From contig SUYH01000020.1 of NCBI GenBank assembly GCA_015060535.1, forward strand, positions 1-43,522: 43,522 bases of DNA. The letters are read 5' to 3'. Source of the stretch: Prevotella sp. (GTDB lineage Bacteria; Bacteroidota; Bacteroidia; Bacteroidales; Bacteroidaceae). The notes under the pieces are model-generated. The model worked only from the letters and a program-made list of their open reading frames with translations, did not search any database and was not told the DNA's origin. Of this stretch, positions 15,200 to 22,909 are shown piece by piece (position 1 is the first letter of the stretch; the number at the start of each line of letters is the position of its first letter). Both the position numbers and the translations under genes were made by a program.

Positions 15200-16051
15200 C
15201 TATAGTGTCTTATTGCTGGCTTCTACCTGTTGAGTGATGCCTGCCATCTTGTCGGCATACAACTGAAAGAGCAGCTTGCCGTTACGCTCCATTTGCTCTT
15301 GGGTGAAAGCTGAGTTCCACAGACGCATGCCACCACTGGTCAGTGAGAAGAACTGAGCATCGTACCAGCCTACCTGCAGGCCGTTGAGCCATGAGCGCAG
15401 ACAGAGCTCGTCATCGTCATACTGGAACGGGGCGAAACGGAAGTCGATATGGTGAAGGTGCTGTTCGTAGAGCGGCTTGTTGATCCACATAGGAGCACGG
15501 TTGACGGCATGCACGAACCGGAACTTGCTGTCGCCCATATCCTGTCGCTTGCCGCATCCCTTCTGGTTCGCATGATCGAACTGAACATCGAGTCCCCACT
15601 TTCCGCCTAAAATGACCATCTTCGGGTATTTTTCGAACAAACGGACAGCCTCCTCTGTCCAACTGATGTCATTGAAGTCGTCATCGTCTTGCATGAGAGC
15701 GATATACTTGCCGTTAGCCATTCGGATGGCTTTGTCGTAGGTGACATTCTCGAACAGGTCGTTCGAGCGGATCATCAGTTCGTTGGCACCCGTCAGTTCG
15801 CTGATCAGACGGTCGGTATGTTCCTTGCTGCTACCATCGTCGATGACAATGATTTCGGCGTCTTTCATCATGCGCAGCTTGGGCAAGATGTGACACACCT
15901 GTAGGCTCTTGTTGTGTGACTGGATGACGAAAGTGACCAGAGGCTCGTTCTTGTAACCTTTGGCTACCCATGTCGCATGGCTCTTTTTCTGCTGGGCTAC
16001 TCCCGTGCGCTTCTGCAGGGCCAGCTTGATTTTCTCGATGAGTAATCGCAT
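15200..16051 (-). CDS. Family 2 glycosyltransferase
   Basis: A 283-aa GT-A type enzyme. After about 35 basic residues the fold begins with PLVTFVIQSHNKS. DDGSSKEH is the nucleotide-binding loop, and MQDDDDF (about residues 118-124) carries the DxD metal site. A later WLNGLQVGWYDAQFFSLT resembles the GT2 acceptor region. Likely adds a sugar to a surface glycan. Last gene of the IspD-like / SDR / GT2 operon, converging on the licD-like gene with a 12-bp gap. Confidence 0.88.
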   Translation of the reverse strand: MRLLIEKIKLALQKRTGVAQQKKSHATWVAKGYKNEPLVTFVIQSHNKSLQVCHILPKLRMMKDAEIIVIDDGSSKEHTDRLISELTGANELMIRSNDLFENVTYDKAIRMANGKYIALMQDDDDFNDISWTEEAVRLFEKYPKMVILGGKWGLDVQFDHANQKGCGKRQDMGDSKFRFVHAVNRAPMWINKPLYEQHLHHIDFRFAPFQYDDDELCLRSWLNGLQVGWYDAQFFSLTSGGMRLWNSAFTQEQMERNGKLLFQLYADKMAGITQQVEASNKTL

Positions 16052-16057
16052 ATGTTC

Positions 16058-17044
16058 TTAACTTCTTATGGTATGCTCCAGTCCCTCGTCCATGTTAAAC
16101 AGGGGCTTCCAGCCTAATTGCTCCAACTTCCGGGTGGAGAAGACGGCTTTAGTGATAGGAGTGGTGTTGCCGCCCTCCTGGATGTCCATCATAACCTGTC
16201 GTTGGCAGAGGGTGGCTATCTTTTGTGCCAGCTGGTAAATGGTGATGTTCGATTCTGCGTTGGCCACATTGTAAGCCTCACCGCTTTGTCCCTTCATCAG
16301 CAACGTTAGGATGGCTGCGGCACAATCGACGACGTAAATCCACGAACGATACTGTTCGCCCTTGCTCTTCATGACGATGTCCTCGCCTTTCAGCGCATTG
16401 CGGATAAACTGGGCATAAACCCGGTTGTCGTTCTCGGTGAAATAGGGGCCATAGGTGTGGCAAGGACGGGCAATGACGATTTCTACACCATACTCTTGAC
16501 AATAGGAGGCACAGAGCGTCTCGGCAGCTCGCTTCGAAGAGGGATAACACGCCCGGGGGGACAGGATGTTGATATATCCGCTGCTTTGCTCGGTAAAGAT
16601 ACTGCCGTCGCCTTCACCATACACTTCGCCAGACGAAACATAGACCATACGCCGTAACTGGTGCTTCATCCCGTACTCGACCAAGTTGCAAAGGCCAGTG
16701 AGGTTACTCTTCATGACCTCTACAGGCGATTGCTGAAAGAAGTTTGGACTGGCATTGCTGGCGGCATGAATGATATAGTGGAAATCAACGTCTAGTGTCA
16801 GCGGGTTGCAGACATCGTGCTCAATGAAGTGGAAACGAGCGTTCTGCCAATAGGCTTCAAACCGCTGTGCTGCCCGCTGGCTATTACGCCCCATCGCATA
16901 TACTGCGCAGTGGCTGTGCATCATGAGTATATCGACCAGCGTACCACCAATCAGCCCAGTGGCCCCCGTAATGAGAATGTTGCCGTCTTGGGGCAGCTGC
17001 AGCTGGCTGGCTACCTGATGGATGTCTTGTTGGTATGGGTTCAT
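16058..17044 (-). CDS. NAD-dependent epimerase/dehydratase (extended SDR)
   Basis: A 328-aa nucleotide-sugar-type SDR. GATGLIGG is the NAD-binding glycine motif. SSGEVYGEG and YPSSK (the catalytic Tyr-x3-Lys) follow, with ARPCHTYGPY downstream. Such enzymes epimerise, dehydrate or decarboxylate NDP-sugars; the substrate cannot be told from sequence alone. I prefer the ATG at 17044 because it makes a standard ATGA overlap with the IspD-like stop; an in-frame ATG at 17053 is possible. It sits between the cytidylyltransferase-like gene and a GT2 gene. Confidence 0.9.
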   Translation of the reverse strand: MNPYQQDIHQVASQLQLPQDGNILITGATGLIGGTLVDILMMHSHCAVYAMGRNSQRAAQRFEAYWQNARFHFIEHDVCNPLTLDVDFHYIIHAASNASPNFFQQSPVEVMKSNLTGLCNLVEYGMKHQLRRMVYVSSGEVYGEGDGSIFTEQSSGYINILSPRACYPSSKRAAETLCASYCQEYGVEIVIARPCHTYGPYFTENDNRVYAQFIRNALKGEDIVMKSKGEQYRSWIYVVDCAAAILTLLMKGQSGEAYNVANAESNITIYQLAQKIATLCQRQVMMDIQEGGNTTPITKAVFSTRKLEQLGWKPLFNMDEGLEHTIRS

Positions 17045-17757
17045 TTGAGCCATGATTCTGCTTTGATGTTCATCAGCGCCTTAAGAATCTCCAGGTCTTC
17101 GACCGTAGTTACCTTGATGTTCTTTTCCGAACCAGGTACGATGTGCATCTCTCGTCCTCCCAGCTCAGCCATCAGCGTACACGAAGCCACAGAGTTGGTG
17201 ATACCTTTCTGCTTGGCCTCTTCGTGGGCGGCAATGATATTCTTCAGTCGGAAAGTCTGAGGAGTCTGCGTGCGAACAAGTTTATCGCGGGGAATACTGG
17301 TGGTGCTGGCAAAGCCATCTTCACTTTCCAAGATAGCCTCACGGCACTTGATGCCTGTGATAGCATAGCCATACTGTTGACATGTAGCGATATTGCTGGA
17401 AATGATATCTTGCGACAGCAGCGGACGGACGGCATCGTGAATCAGCACAAGGTCATCGTCGCTGCAACCAGCTTCCTTCAAACCGTAGATGCCATTATGG
17501 ATGGACTCTTGTCCGTTCTTTCCGCCAGGGAAAATCCACTTCAGCTTATCGATGCAGAACTGATTGGCATACGACTGTACTACCGTTTCCCAACCCGCCA
17601 GACATACCACGGCAATGCCGTGAATATCAGCGTGTTGCTGAAAAGCCCGCATGGTGTGAATAATGATAGGACAGTTGTCCACATGCATAAACTGTTTGGG
17701 AATGTCTTGTCCCATTCGGTTGCCAGAGCCTCCGGCAATAATCAGCGCATAGTTCAT
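17041..17757 (-). CDS. IspD/TarI-like cytidylyltransferase
   Basis: A 238-aa protein of the IspD/TarI family. AGGSGNRMGQDIPKQF is the CTP-binding P-loop, VLIHDAVRPLL the conserved metal/CTP segment and RTQTPQTF the distal CTP motif. IspD makes CDP-methylerythritol in the MEP pathway; TarI and human ISPD make CDP-ribitol. The region before RTQTPQ reads IKCREAIL, not the IspD-typical DTIK. The neighbours are glycan genes, including a LicD-like one, so CDP-alditol synthesis for a surface polymer is more likely, but a housekeeping IspD role is not excluded. No reductase of the TarJ type is visible in the window. Confidence 0.8.
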   Translation of the reverse strand: MNYALIIAGGSGNRMGQDIPKQFMHVDNCPIIIHTMRAFQQHADIHGIAVVCLAGWETVVQSYANQFCIDKLKWIFPGGKNGQESIHNGIYGLKEAGCSDDDLVLIHDAVRPLLSQDIISSNIATCQQYGYAITGIKCREAILESEDGFASTTSIPRDKLVRTQTPQTFRLKNIIAAHEEAKQKGITNSVASCTLMAELGGREMHIVPGSEKNIKVTTVEDLEILKALMNIKAESWLK

Positions 17758-17776
17758 ATTTTGATGATATTTTCTG

Positions 17777-17784
17777 CAAAGGTA
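17777..17784 (-). promoter_or_regulatory. -7 promoter element of the IspD-like operon
   Basis: TACCTTTG on the minus strand, 19 bp before the ATG at 17757. Confidence 0.6.
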
Positions 17785-17837
17785 CGAAATATTTTATAAT
17801 GTGGGATACATCATGCAGTATTATTTTTTAATCTGCA

Positions 17838-18770
17838 TTAAAGACAGTAGCGGAACTGGTTCTCGTTAGTATAGGCATAGAGCATCGGGAAGAAGAATCC
17901 TCTTAGGCTTCCCATCAGACCATGAGTGTTGTTGGTGTTATAGATGCGCTCACGATGTTTCCAGCAGAGGCAACAAAGGCGGAACAGCGACCATAGGTCA
18001 CGCTTGAGGAGAAGACGGCAAAGTTGGTGGACAAGTGGGGCTTTCGCGGCAGTAGTCTGCTGATAGACAAAAGAATAGACCAGCTGCCAGTTGTCGTTCT
18101 GCTGAAGTTGGCGGAAACTATGATAGCCTTTGATGTATGGGGTAATGAGATTTTCCCTTTGCCCTTTGCCTATTGTTACCTCCCCCTCGTGGTGGCGATG
18201 CCAGTTCAGCGGCTCGTCGACCACTGCCACTCCACGATGGAGATAGGCAAAGAGACTAAGGCTCCAGTCATACCAAATGGATGGGATCCAGCAATCCTCA
18301 TTCTGGATAAAATCACGCTGGCACAGCATGGTATGTCCATAGATGCTAAAGAATAGCTGCTGCTCAAAACAGAACTTGTATTTGTAGAGTTGCGATGATT
18401 CCAGAGTGTTCCCTTTCAGACATGGCGAACAACAGATATCATGGTCGCCAATGGCTTGCACCTGTTTCTCTATCTTCTCGGGAAACCATACATCATCCTG
18501 ATCTGAAATGGCAACATAATCACCCGTGGCCCGCATGACCGCCGTCTTGAAGTTCTGGTTGAAGCCAAGGTTATGCTCGTTAACGTACAATTTGATGAAA
18601 CCGTACTTTTGGACGTACTCCTTGGCGATATCGACAGTACCATCCGTAGAACCATCGTCTTGTATGATGATCTCGAAGGGAGCGTAGGTCTGCCCTAAGA
18701 TCGAGTCCAACTGCTCTCTCAGGTATTTCTCGCCATTGTAGGTGGCCATCACCACAGATACTGTCTTCAT
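17838..18770 (-). CDS. Family 2 glycosyltransferase
   Basis: A 310-aa enzyme beginning MKTVSVVMATYNGEKYLREQ, the standard GT2 start. The nucleotide-binding loop is QDDGSTDGT and the metal site is SDQDDVWF. The C-terminal part resembles rhamnosyl- or galactosyltransferase-like GT2 enzymes with a basic tail. I chose the ATG at 18770, which overlaps the flippase stop by 4 bp (ATGA), over an in-frame ATG at 18812. Third gene of the DUF6492-flippase-GT2 operon. Confidence 0.9.
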   Translation of the reverse strand: MKTVSVVMATYNGEKYLREQLDSILGQTYAPFEIIIQDDGSTDGTVDIAKEYVQKYGFIKLYVNEHNLGFNQNFKTAVMRATGDYVAISDQDDVWFPEKIEKQVQAIGDHDICCSPCLKGNTLESSQLYKYKFCFEQQLFFSIYGHTMLCQRDFIQNEDCWIPSIWYDWSLSLFAYLHRGVAVVDEPLNWHRHHEGEVTIGKGQRENLITPYIKGYHSFRQLQQNDNWQLVYSFVYQQTTAAKAPLVHQLCRLLLKRDLWSLFRLCCLCWKHRERIYNTNNTHGLMGSLRGFFFPMLYAYTNENQFRYCL

Positions 18771-20215
18771 TGTTGTTTGCGTTTGATATGCTGGAGGAAA
18801 TAGTTCATGCACTCATCGAATATCTTCACTCGGGCTGCTTTCATGATGCCGATGTACAACAGGGCGGCAATGACGATGCGAGCTGCCAGACTGACTACTG
18901 GTTGGCTGATAGCACTGGTGGCATAGTAGGCCGCAATCATGCAGGTTGCAGCTGACAGCAGGAAGGGCATCACATCCTTGCCCATGTCGCAGAAGCGCAA
19001 GCCTATCAGTTGCCTGGCCATGGTCTGCCATACCCCTATCCAGATGATGAGTATCGCGGAGTAGGCCGCCACCATGACCTGCAATCCCCAGATGCTGAAG
19101 ATAAGGATAACGCTGATTTGCACTACAATCTGCAATGCCGTACACCACATGTACTTGTCTGATCTTCCAAGGCTGATAAACAGGTTTTGGTATAGTGTCT
19201 GTATCGGTAGGAAAGCACCACTGATGCAAAGAATGCGCAACAAGAGCACGCTGTCAGTCCATTGTTGTCCCAGCAGCAGTACGATGAAATCGGCAATGAG
19301 TGCTAGCCCTAACATGGCGGGCATGCTGAGGAAGGCGGTGAAGCGTAGCATTTTGCGGAACACCTTCAGCTGGCGGTCTTCCTCGTCGCTGATAGAAGCC
19401 AGTACGGGTTGTGCCACTTGCTGGATGGTGCCTGAGATGAGCGAATGTCCCATCGTGTTCCACTTGGCAGCCTGAGTATAGTTGCCAACAGCTCCTGCAT
19501 TAAATAATCGCCCGAAAATGAGCGACAGGACATTGTTGTTCACCTGTGTCATGATATTCGTCACCAGTATCTTGCTGCTGAAACCGAACATTTCACGAAT
19601 CGGTGTGAAGTCAACCTTCAGCGAGGGCATCCAACGTACATAGTAGAGTCGTCCGATGTTGATGATGGTGATGTAGGCAAACTGCTGCCATGCCAAGCTC
19701 CAATAGCTATAGCCTTTTACGGCCAGTGTGATACCTATTACGCCGCTACCCGCCAATGCAAAAAAACTGGTGATGGCCTTCTCGCGGTTCATCATGTTGC
19801 GGAACATGTAGGCTGCATGGGCTATCCCGATGCCTGCCATCAGCAGCGACGCAAAGACCAGTCGTGACAGGCTGACCAGCTCTGGCTGATGGAGAAAGCT
19901 GGCAATGAGCGGTGCTGTGAAGTAGAGCAGTAGGTAGATGAGTAGCGCCATCAGGGTGCTGAACCAGAACACGGCATTATATTCGCGGTGAGTGGCTTGT
20001 TTCAGATTGGTCAGCGCAGCGGTAAACCCACTTTCCTGAAGCGAGCCTGCTATGGCGGTGAAGATAGCCAACATGCCCACCATGCCGTATTCTGAAGGTG
20101 TCAGCAGTCGTCCAAGTACGATGCCGATGAGCACACTTAGCAACTGGGTGGTCAGATTGTTGATGGCTCCCCACATCAGTCCTTTTGCCGTCCGTTCCTT
20201 CAGTCCCTCGCTCAT
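18767..20215 (-). CDS. Oligosaccharide flippase / lipopolysaccharide biosynthesis protein (WzxC-like)
   Basis: A 482-aa integral membrane protein with about 12-14 hydrophobic helices spread over its length. The N-terminus TAKGLMWGAINNLTTQLLSV and the PSEYGMVGMLAIF loop are typical of the polysaccharide transporter (MOP/MATE-like) family, which moves lipid-linked sugar units across the inner membrane. It lies between a DUF6492 gene and a GT2 gene, which supports a role in exporting the glycan made here. No polymerase (Wzy) is visible in the window. Confidence 0.92.
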   Translation of the reverse strand: MSEGLKERTAKGLMWGAINNLTTQLLSVLIGIVLGRLLTPSEYGMVGMLAIFTAIAGSLQESGFTAALTNLKQATHREYNAVFWFSTLMALLIYLLLYFTAPLIASFLHQPELVSLSRLVFASLLMAGIGIAHAAYMFRNMMNREKAITSFFALAGSGVIGITLAVKGYSYWSLAWQQFAYITIINIGRLYYVRWMPSLKVDFTPIREMFGFSSKILVTNIMTQVNNNVLSLIFGRLFNAGAVGNYTQAAKWNTMGHSLISGTIQQVAQPVLASISDEEDRQLKVFRKMLRFTAFLSMPAMLGLALIADFIVLLLGQQWTDSVLLLRILCISGAFLPIQTLYQNLFISLGRSDKYMWCTALQIVVQISVILIFSIWGLQVMVAAYSAILIIWIGVWQTMARQLIGLRFCDMGKDVMPFLLSAATCMIAAYYATSAISQPVVSLAARIVIAALLYIGIMKAARVKIFDECMNYFLQHIKRKQQ

Positions 20216-20224
20216 GTTGTTTGC

Positions 20225-21088
20225 TTATTTGCTTTTCTTGAGATAACAAGGGAAGGTGATGCACATATACTGATCAGCATAACTTGCTGATAACTCCTCA
20301 TAGCTGGCTAAACTGCCATAGCCCAGTTTTAGATGTCGCCAGGGCTGCTTGATTTTCCTGGTCACAAAATCGCCATACAACTCGAACTCGGAGAAACCTG
20401 ATGTTTCCATGCGATCATAGGAGTCCAGAATAGCCTTCTTCCATTCTTTTCCGTCATTGGCTTGCTCAATCATCGAACGAACACGTGCCAGTTCTTTTTT
20501 CGAGAATAACATTTTATGGTCGACATAGCTCAGTAGCGACCAGTAGTGATGCTTGGTTAGCCGGTGGATGTTCTTGTAGTAGGCTGTATTGCATTCGTCG
20601 CTCATGTAGAAGACTGGGGCGTCATCTGCCGTCAAGAAGACGTGGGGCTGCATCAGGATGTGGTCGGCATCAATGGTCAGGTAGTAGTCGCAAGTACCTA
20701 TGTTACCCGACAATTTGACCAGTTGTTGGAACAGCCAACCGCTTCTGTCAACCTTAGTCCCATCGGTACGGGTGGCAACAAGTCCTAGTTCTTTGGGGGC
20801 CATCTGTAAGACGCTGGTTTCGTCAATGTATACCAACTGTTCATGTTGGCAGAAGGCCTTGATGTCTGCATCGTCAGGAGCTACGATGTAAATGTTCTTG
20901 ACGTTCTGATTGACGTGCCTACGAACGCCCTGTAGACACAAAGGCAGAATGTCCAGATCCTTTCTGATGATAGGGATGACGATGTCAATGGGTGTCGCTG
21001 AGGGCTCCAAATGTCTTTGTCTCTGGAGCTCCCATAGCTTGCATAATATTTGTCTGCCCAATTGCAGCAAGGCATCGGTTTTCTTCAT
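20225..21088 (-). CDS. DUF6492 family, glycosyltransferase-like protein
   Basis: A 287-aa protein with a GT-A-like start (ATPIDIVIPIIRKDLDIL) and the aspartate motif YLTIDADHILM, as in nucleotide-sugar enzymes. The later DRMETSGFSEFELYGDF pattern matches DUF6492 proteins, which are treated as uncharacterised glycosyltransferases. The start at 21088 is set by the -7 element TACCTTTG at 21111-21118; a longer in-frame reading from 21328 crosses this promoter, a terminator and the smalltalk gene and is rejected. First gene of the flippase operon. Confidence 0.82.
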   Translation of the reverse strand: MKKTDALLQLGRQILCKLWELQRQRHLEPSATPIDIVIPIIRKDLDILPLCLQGVRRHVNQNVKNIYIVAPDDADIKAFCQHEQLVYIDETSVLQMAPKELGLVATRTDGTKVDRSGWLFQQLVKLSGNIGTCDYYLTIDADHILMQPHVFLTADDAPVFYMSDECNTAYYKNIHRLTKHHYWSLLSYVDHKMLFSKKELARVRSMIEQANDGKEWKKAILDSYDRMETSGFSEFELYGDFVTRKIKQPWRHLKLGYGSLASYEELSASYADQYMCITFPCYLKKSK

Positions 21089-21110
21089 ACCATAAATACA
21101 AAAGATGCTG

Positions 21111-21143
21111 CAAAGGTACAAAAAATCTGCAAACTCTGCAAAC
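21111..21143 (-). promoter_or_regulatory. Promoter of the DUF6492-flippase-GT2 operon with 9-bp tandem repeat
   Basis: TACCTTTG (21111-21118 on the minus strand) lies 22 bp before the ATG. Directly upstream is a perfect tandem duplication of the 9-mer TCTGCAAAC (plus strand 21126-21134 and 21135-21143), which covers the usual -33 position. Confidence 0.6.
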
Positions 21144-21176
21144 TCTACGTGATAAACTTCTGCTATAAATATGCAG

Positions 21177-21203
21177 AAAGACCGCCCGAATTGAGCGGTC
21201 TTT
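21177..21203 (-). terminator. Terminator of the smalltalk gene (HU locus)
   Basis: AAAGACCGC (21177-21185) and GCGGTCTTT (21195-21203) form a perfect 9-bp stem with a 9-nt loop, 26 bp after the smalltalk stop. T-rich sequence lies on both sides, so it may work in both directions. Confidence 0.7.
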
Positions 21204-21228
21204 CTCTCTCTTAGGATTTGCTTAGTGT

Positions 21229-21342
21229 TCAGAATGCCATTGGGCCGTGGCCCATGCACGAGGTCGTTCCGAGGGCGGTCAGAGCCGCCGTGAGGATGCT
21301 GACGATGACCTGAATGATGGTCTTCCAAGTTTCTTTCTTCAT
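21229..21342 (-). CDS. Smalltalk-family peptide (37 aa)
   Basis: MKKETWKTIIQVIVSILTAA and 17 further residues ending TSCMGHGPMAF. Same design as the peptide at 3058: a basic start, one hydrophobic helix, then a T-S-C-M-G motif. It follows the HU-like gene by about 70 bp on the same strand and is closed by a terminator, a repeated HU-smalltalk arrangement in Bacteroidales genomes. Function unknown; a membrane peptide is likely. Confidence 0.88.
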   Translation of the reverse strand: MKKETWKTIIQVIVSILTAALTALGTTSCMGHGPMAF

Positions 21343-21413
21343 GGTGTTTTCATAGTGTTAGATGGTTAATAACTGGGAGAGGAACCGAGGGCTCTCAGTC
21401 CCCCTCCGTTAGC

Positions 21414-21941
21414 TTAATTGCCAGTTTCGAAACCTGCGCTGCCGCCGCTGTTGCCGCCTTGGTTTTCACTCCCCTCGTCTGTTGGAGAGGGGTCGGGGGT
21501 GAGGCTGTCCTCCTCGCTCTTCAGGAACGAGTCGATGTTGATAAACTCGGCCTTCTTCAGGAACTCACGGCTGGAGATGTTCTCCTCCGTAGTCTGCTCG
21601 GGCAGGAAACGGATGTGCAGCGCCTTCAGGTGCTTGTTCACATTGAAATCCTCCTTCTTCAGCGCACCGTTCTTCTGGTTCTCCAGCGTGGTGTAGAACG
21701 TGCCGAGGCCTTCAATCTTCACCTTCTTCGACTCCAGGAGCATCTCGATGAGACAGCTGCGGAACTTCTCCAGCACGCCGTAGACGACGTCGGGGGTGTA
21801 GATACTTCCGTGCTCCGAGATGTGCTGCGCCAGCTTGCGCGTGTTCAACGTTTCCAGACTTTTGATCTGCGCGTACCACTTTCCGAAGGCGGCGTTGTGC
21901 TCGTTCTGGTTCTGCTTTACTTCATACAAAATCTTTGCCAT
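21414..21941 (-). CDS. HU-family DNA-binding protein with low-complexity tail
   Basis: A 175-aa protein. Residues 1-125 follow the HU/IHF-related fold used in Bacteroidota (two helices, then VKIEGLGTFYTTLE). The tail (about 145-175) is acidic and glycine-rich (ENQGGNSGGSAGFETGN) and contains the translated 38-bp repeat ([12 protein letters not shown]). These long HU variants accompany smalltalk and primase-like genes. I chose the ATG at 21941 (MAKILYEVKQ); an in-frame ATG at 21992 is less likely, since the promoter (-7 TAACTTTG at 22025-22032, TTG 20 bp upstream) leaves a normal leader of about 80 nt. Confidence 0.88.
   Translation of the reverse strand: MAKILYEVKQNQNEHNAAFGKWYAQIKSLETLNTRKLAQHISEHGSIYTPDVVYGVLEKFRSCLIEMLLESKKVKIEGLGTFYTTLENQKNGALKKEDFNVNKHLKALHIRFLPEQTTEENISSREFLKKAEFINIDSFLKSEEDSLTPDPSPTDEGSENQGGNSGGSAGFETGN
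21467..21504 (-). repeat. 38-bp GC-rich repeat, copy 3, in the HU gene
   Basis: The same element as at 5256 and 5387, with changes in the loop region. It supplies the TPDPSPTDEG part of the HU tail. Confidence 0.8.
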
Positions 21942-22024
21942 AGTGTTTAAATGTGTTTTTGATGGTATTAGATACTCTGTGGCGAGCTTCACGGGTCGCC
22001 ATCTTCCCGTTTGTGATCACGATG

Positions 22025-22055
22025 CAAAGTTACAACATTTAGCGTGCGCTTCCAA
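22025..22055 (-). promoter_or_regulatory. Promoter of the HU-smalltalk genes
   Basis: TAACTTTG (22025-22032) and TTG (22053-22055) with a 20-bp spacer on the minus strand. The gap 21942-22426 otherwise holds the inverted GTCCCA arms and the RHH promoter. Confidence 0.6.
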
Positions 22056-22185
22056 ATTTTGCCCCTCGATTTGGGGCGATTTTCAGCACGAAATCGTCCA
22101 ATTTCATCGAACCGTAACATCGAGGCCTCGAATCCGTAATTTTCGACCATCGTAGATTACTTTTCGTCGATAACGGGTAAGGTGC

Positions 22186-22218
22186 GTCCCGCGTCCCACC
22201 GTCCCATCGTCCCATTAA
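22186..22218 (+). repeat. GTCCCA micro-repeat array, left arm
   Basis: Four tandem units of the GTCCC(N)3-4 type ending CGTCCCATTAAG. Inverted partner at 22314-22347, related copy at 31719-31753. Confidence 0.75.
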
Positions 22219-22313
22219 GGTGGTGCGGACGCGGGAAAGTGCCAATATTAATGGTTATAATAATATAATTATTATAAAAGTCTATTCTCACTATTTTCGT
22301 ATTTGGAAGATGC

Positions 22314-22347
22314 TTAATGGGACGGTGGGACGATGGGACGATGGGAC
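22314..22347 (-). repeat. GTCCCA micro-repeat array, right (inverted) arm
   Basis: Starts TTAATGGGACGGTGGGACGA, the inverse of the left arm at 22186-22218. The 95 bp between the arms is AT-rich (TAATAATATAATTATTATA near 22257-22276) with no gene. The pair looks like a small terminal-inverted-repeat unit or a hairpin. Confidence 0.7.
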
Positions 22348-22366
22348 AAAAAATCGATAAAAAGCA

Positions 22367-22396
22367 TTGCTATATAAATAAAATGTATTATCTTTG
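22367..22396 (+). promoter_or_regulatory. Promoter of the RHH antitoxin-like gene
   Basis: TATCTTTG (22389-22396) with TTG (22367-22369) 19 bp upstream. It sets the start at 22427; an in-frame ATG at 22394 overlaps the promoter. Confidence 0.65.
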
Positions 22397-22426
22397 CAAT
22401 CGAAAACATTTAATTGTATTACACTT

Positions 22427-22672
22427 ATGGCAACAACAATTATCAGAAAACCAGCCTCATTCCGACTCAGGGCCGACCTGCTGGAGAAACTGAGGAGCAA
22501 CGCAGTCAGAGAAAACCGTACACTCAACAACTACGTGGAGAGTGTGCTGCTCGACTACATTTATAATGAGCCTAACGAAACGACTAAGGCAGCCATCAGG
22601 GAAGCCATGTCGGGCCGTAACCCTAACAAGGTCTACGACAATGTGGACGATATGTTTAACGACAATCATTAA
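22427..22672 (+). CDS. Ribbon-helix-helix antitoxin-like protein
   Basis: An 81-aa protein starting MATTIIRKPASFRLRADLLE. A beta strand (ASFRL), then helix ADLLEKLRSNAVREN, a turn and helix TLNNYVESVLLDYI make a ribbon-helix-helix DNA-binding unit. The C-terminal acidic tail (VYDNVDDMFND) is the toxin-binding style seen in Bacteroidota antitoxins. No toxin gene follows in the 237 bp before the next gene, so it is an orphan or a regulator of the downstream nuclease operon. Confidence 0.75.
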   Translation: MATTIIRKPASFRLRADLLEKLRSNAVRENRTLNNYVESVLLDYIYNEPNETTKAAIREAMSGRNPNKVYDNVDDMFNDNH

Positions 22673-22709
22673 AACTGGGTAGCCATAGTGAGTTGTTCAG
22701 GTAATGAAA

Positions 22710-22760
22710 AAAGCTGTCCTCGGACGGCCATGTCCATTCAAGAAAGAATGGCGGAGCTTT
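22710..22760 (+). terminator. Branched hairpin after the RHH gene
   Basis: AAAGCT/AGCTTT (22710-22715/22755-22760) closes a three-way structure with GTCC/GGAC (22716-22719/22722-22725) and CCATTC/GAATGG (22734-22739/22746-22751). TTTAATT follows. Probable terminator. Confidence 0.45.
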
Positions 22761-22862
22761 AATTATCTGCTGCAAGATAGGTCTTCTTTCTGAACATTCC
22801 AAGTATTTTGAGAATTTTTGCAGAAAAAGCAGAAAATCGGAGTTTATCTCGGATTTTATTTG

Positions 22863-22870
22863 TATTTTTG
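22863..22870 (+). promoter_or_regulatory. -7 promoter element of the nuclease/methylase operon
   Basis: TATTTTTG fits TAnnTTTG, 39 bp before the ATG at 22910. No clear TTG at the -33 distance. Confidence 0.45.
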
Positions 22871-22909
22871 CACACGTCCAAGCCTATTTAAGTTTGAGGC
22901 AATTAGCAG

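Noticed and set aside
20225..21328. Longer reading of the DUF6492 gene from 21328
   Set aside because: The extra 80 residues cross a -7 promoter, a terminator and the smalltalk gene; the conserved protein starts at 21088.
22673..22909. Toxin gene partner for the RHH protein
   Set aside because: No open frame of suitable length on either strand; the stretch holds a hairpin and a promoter.
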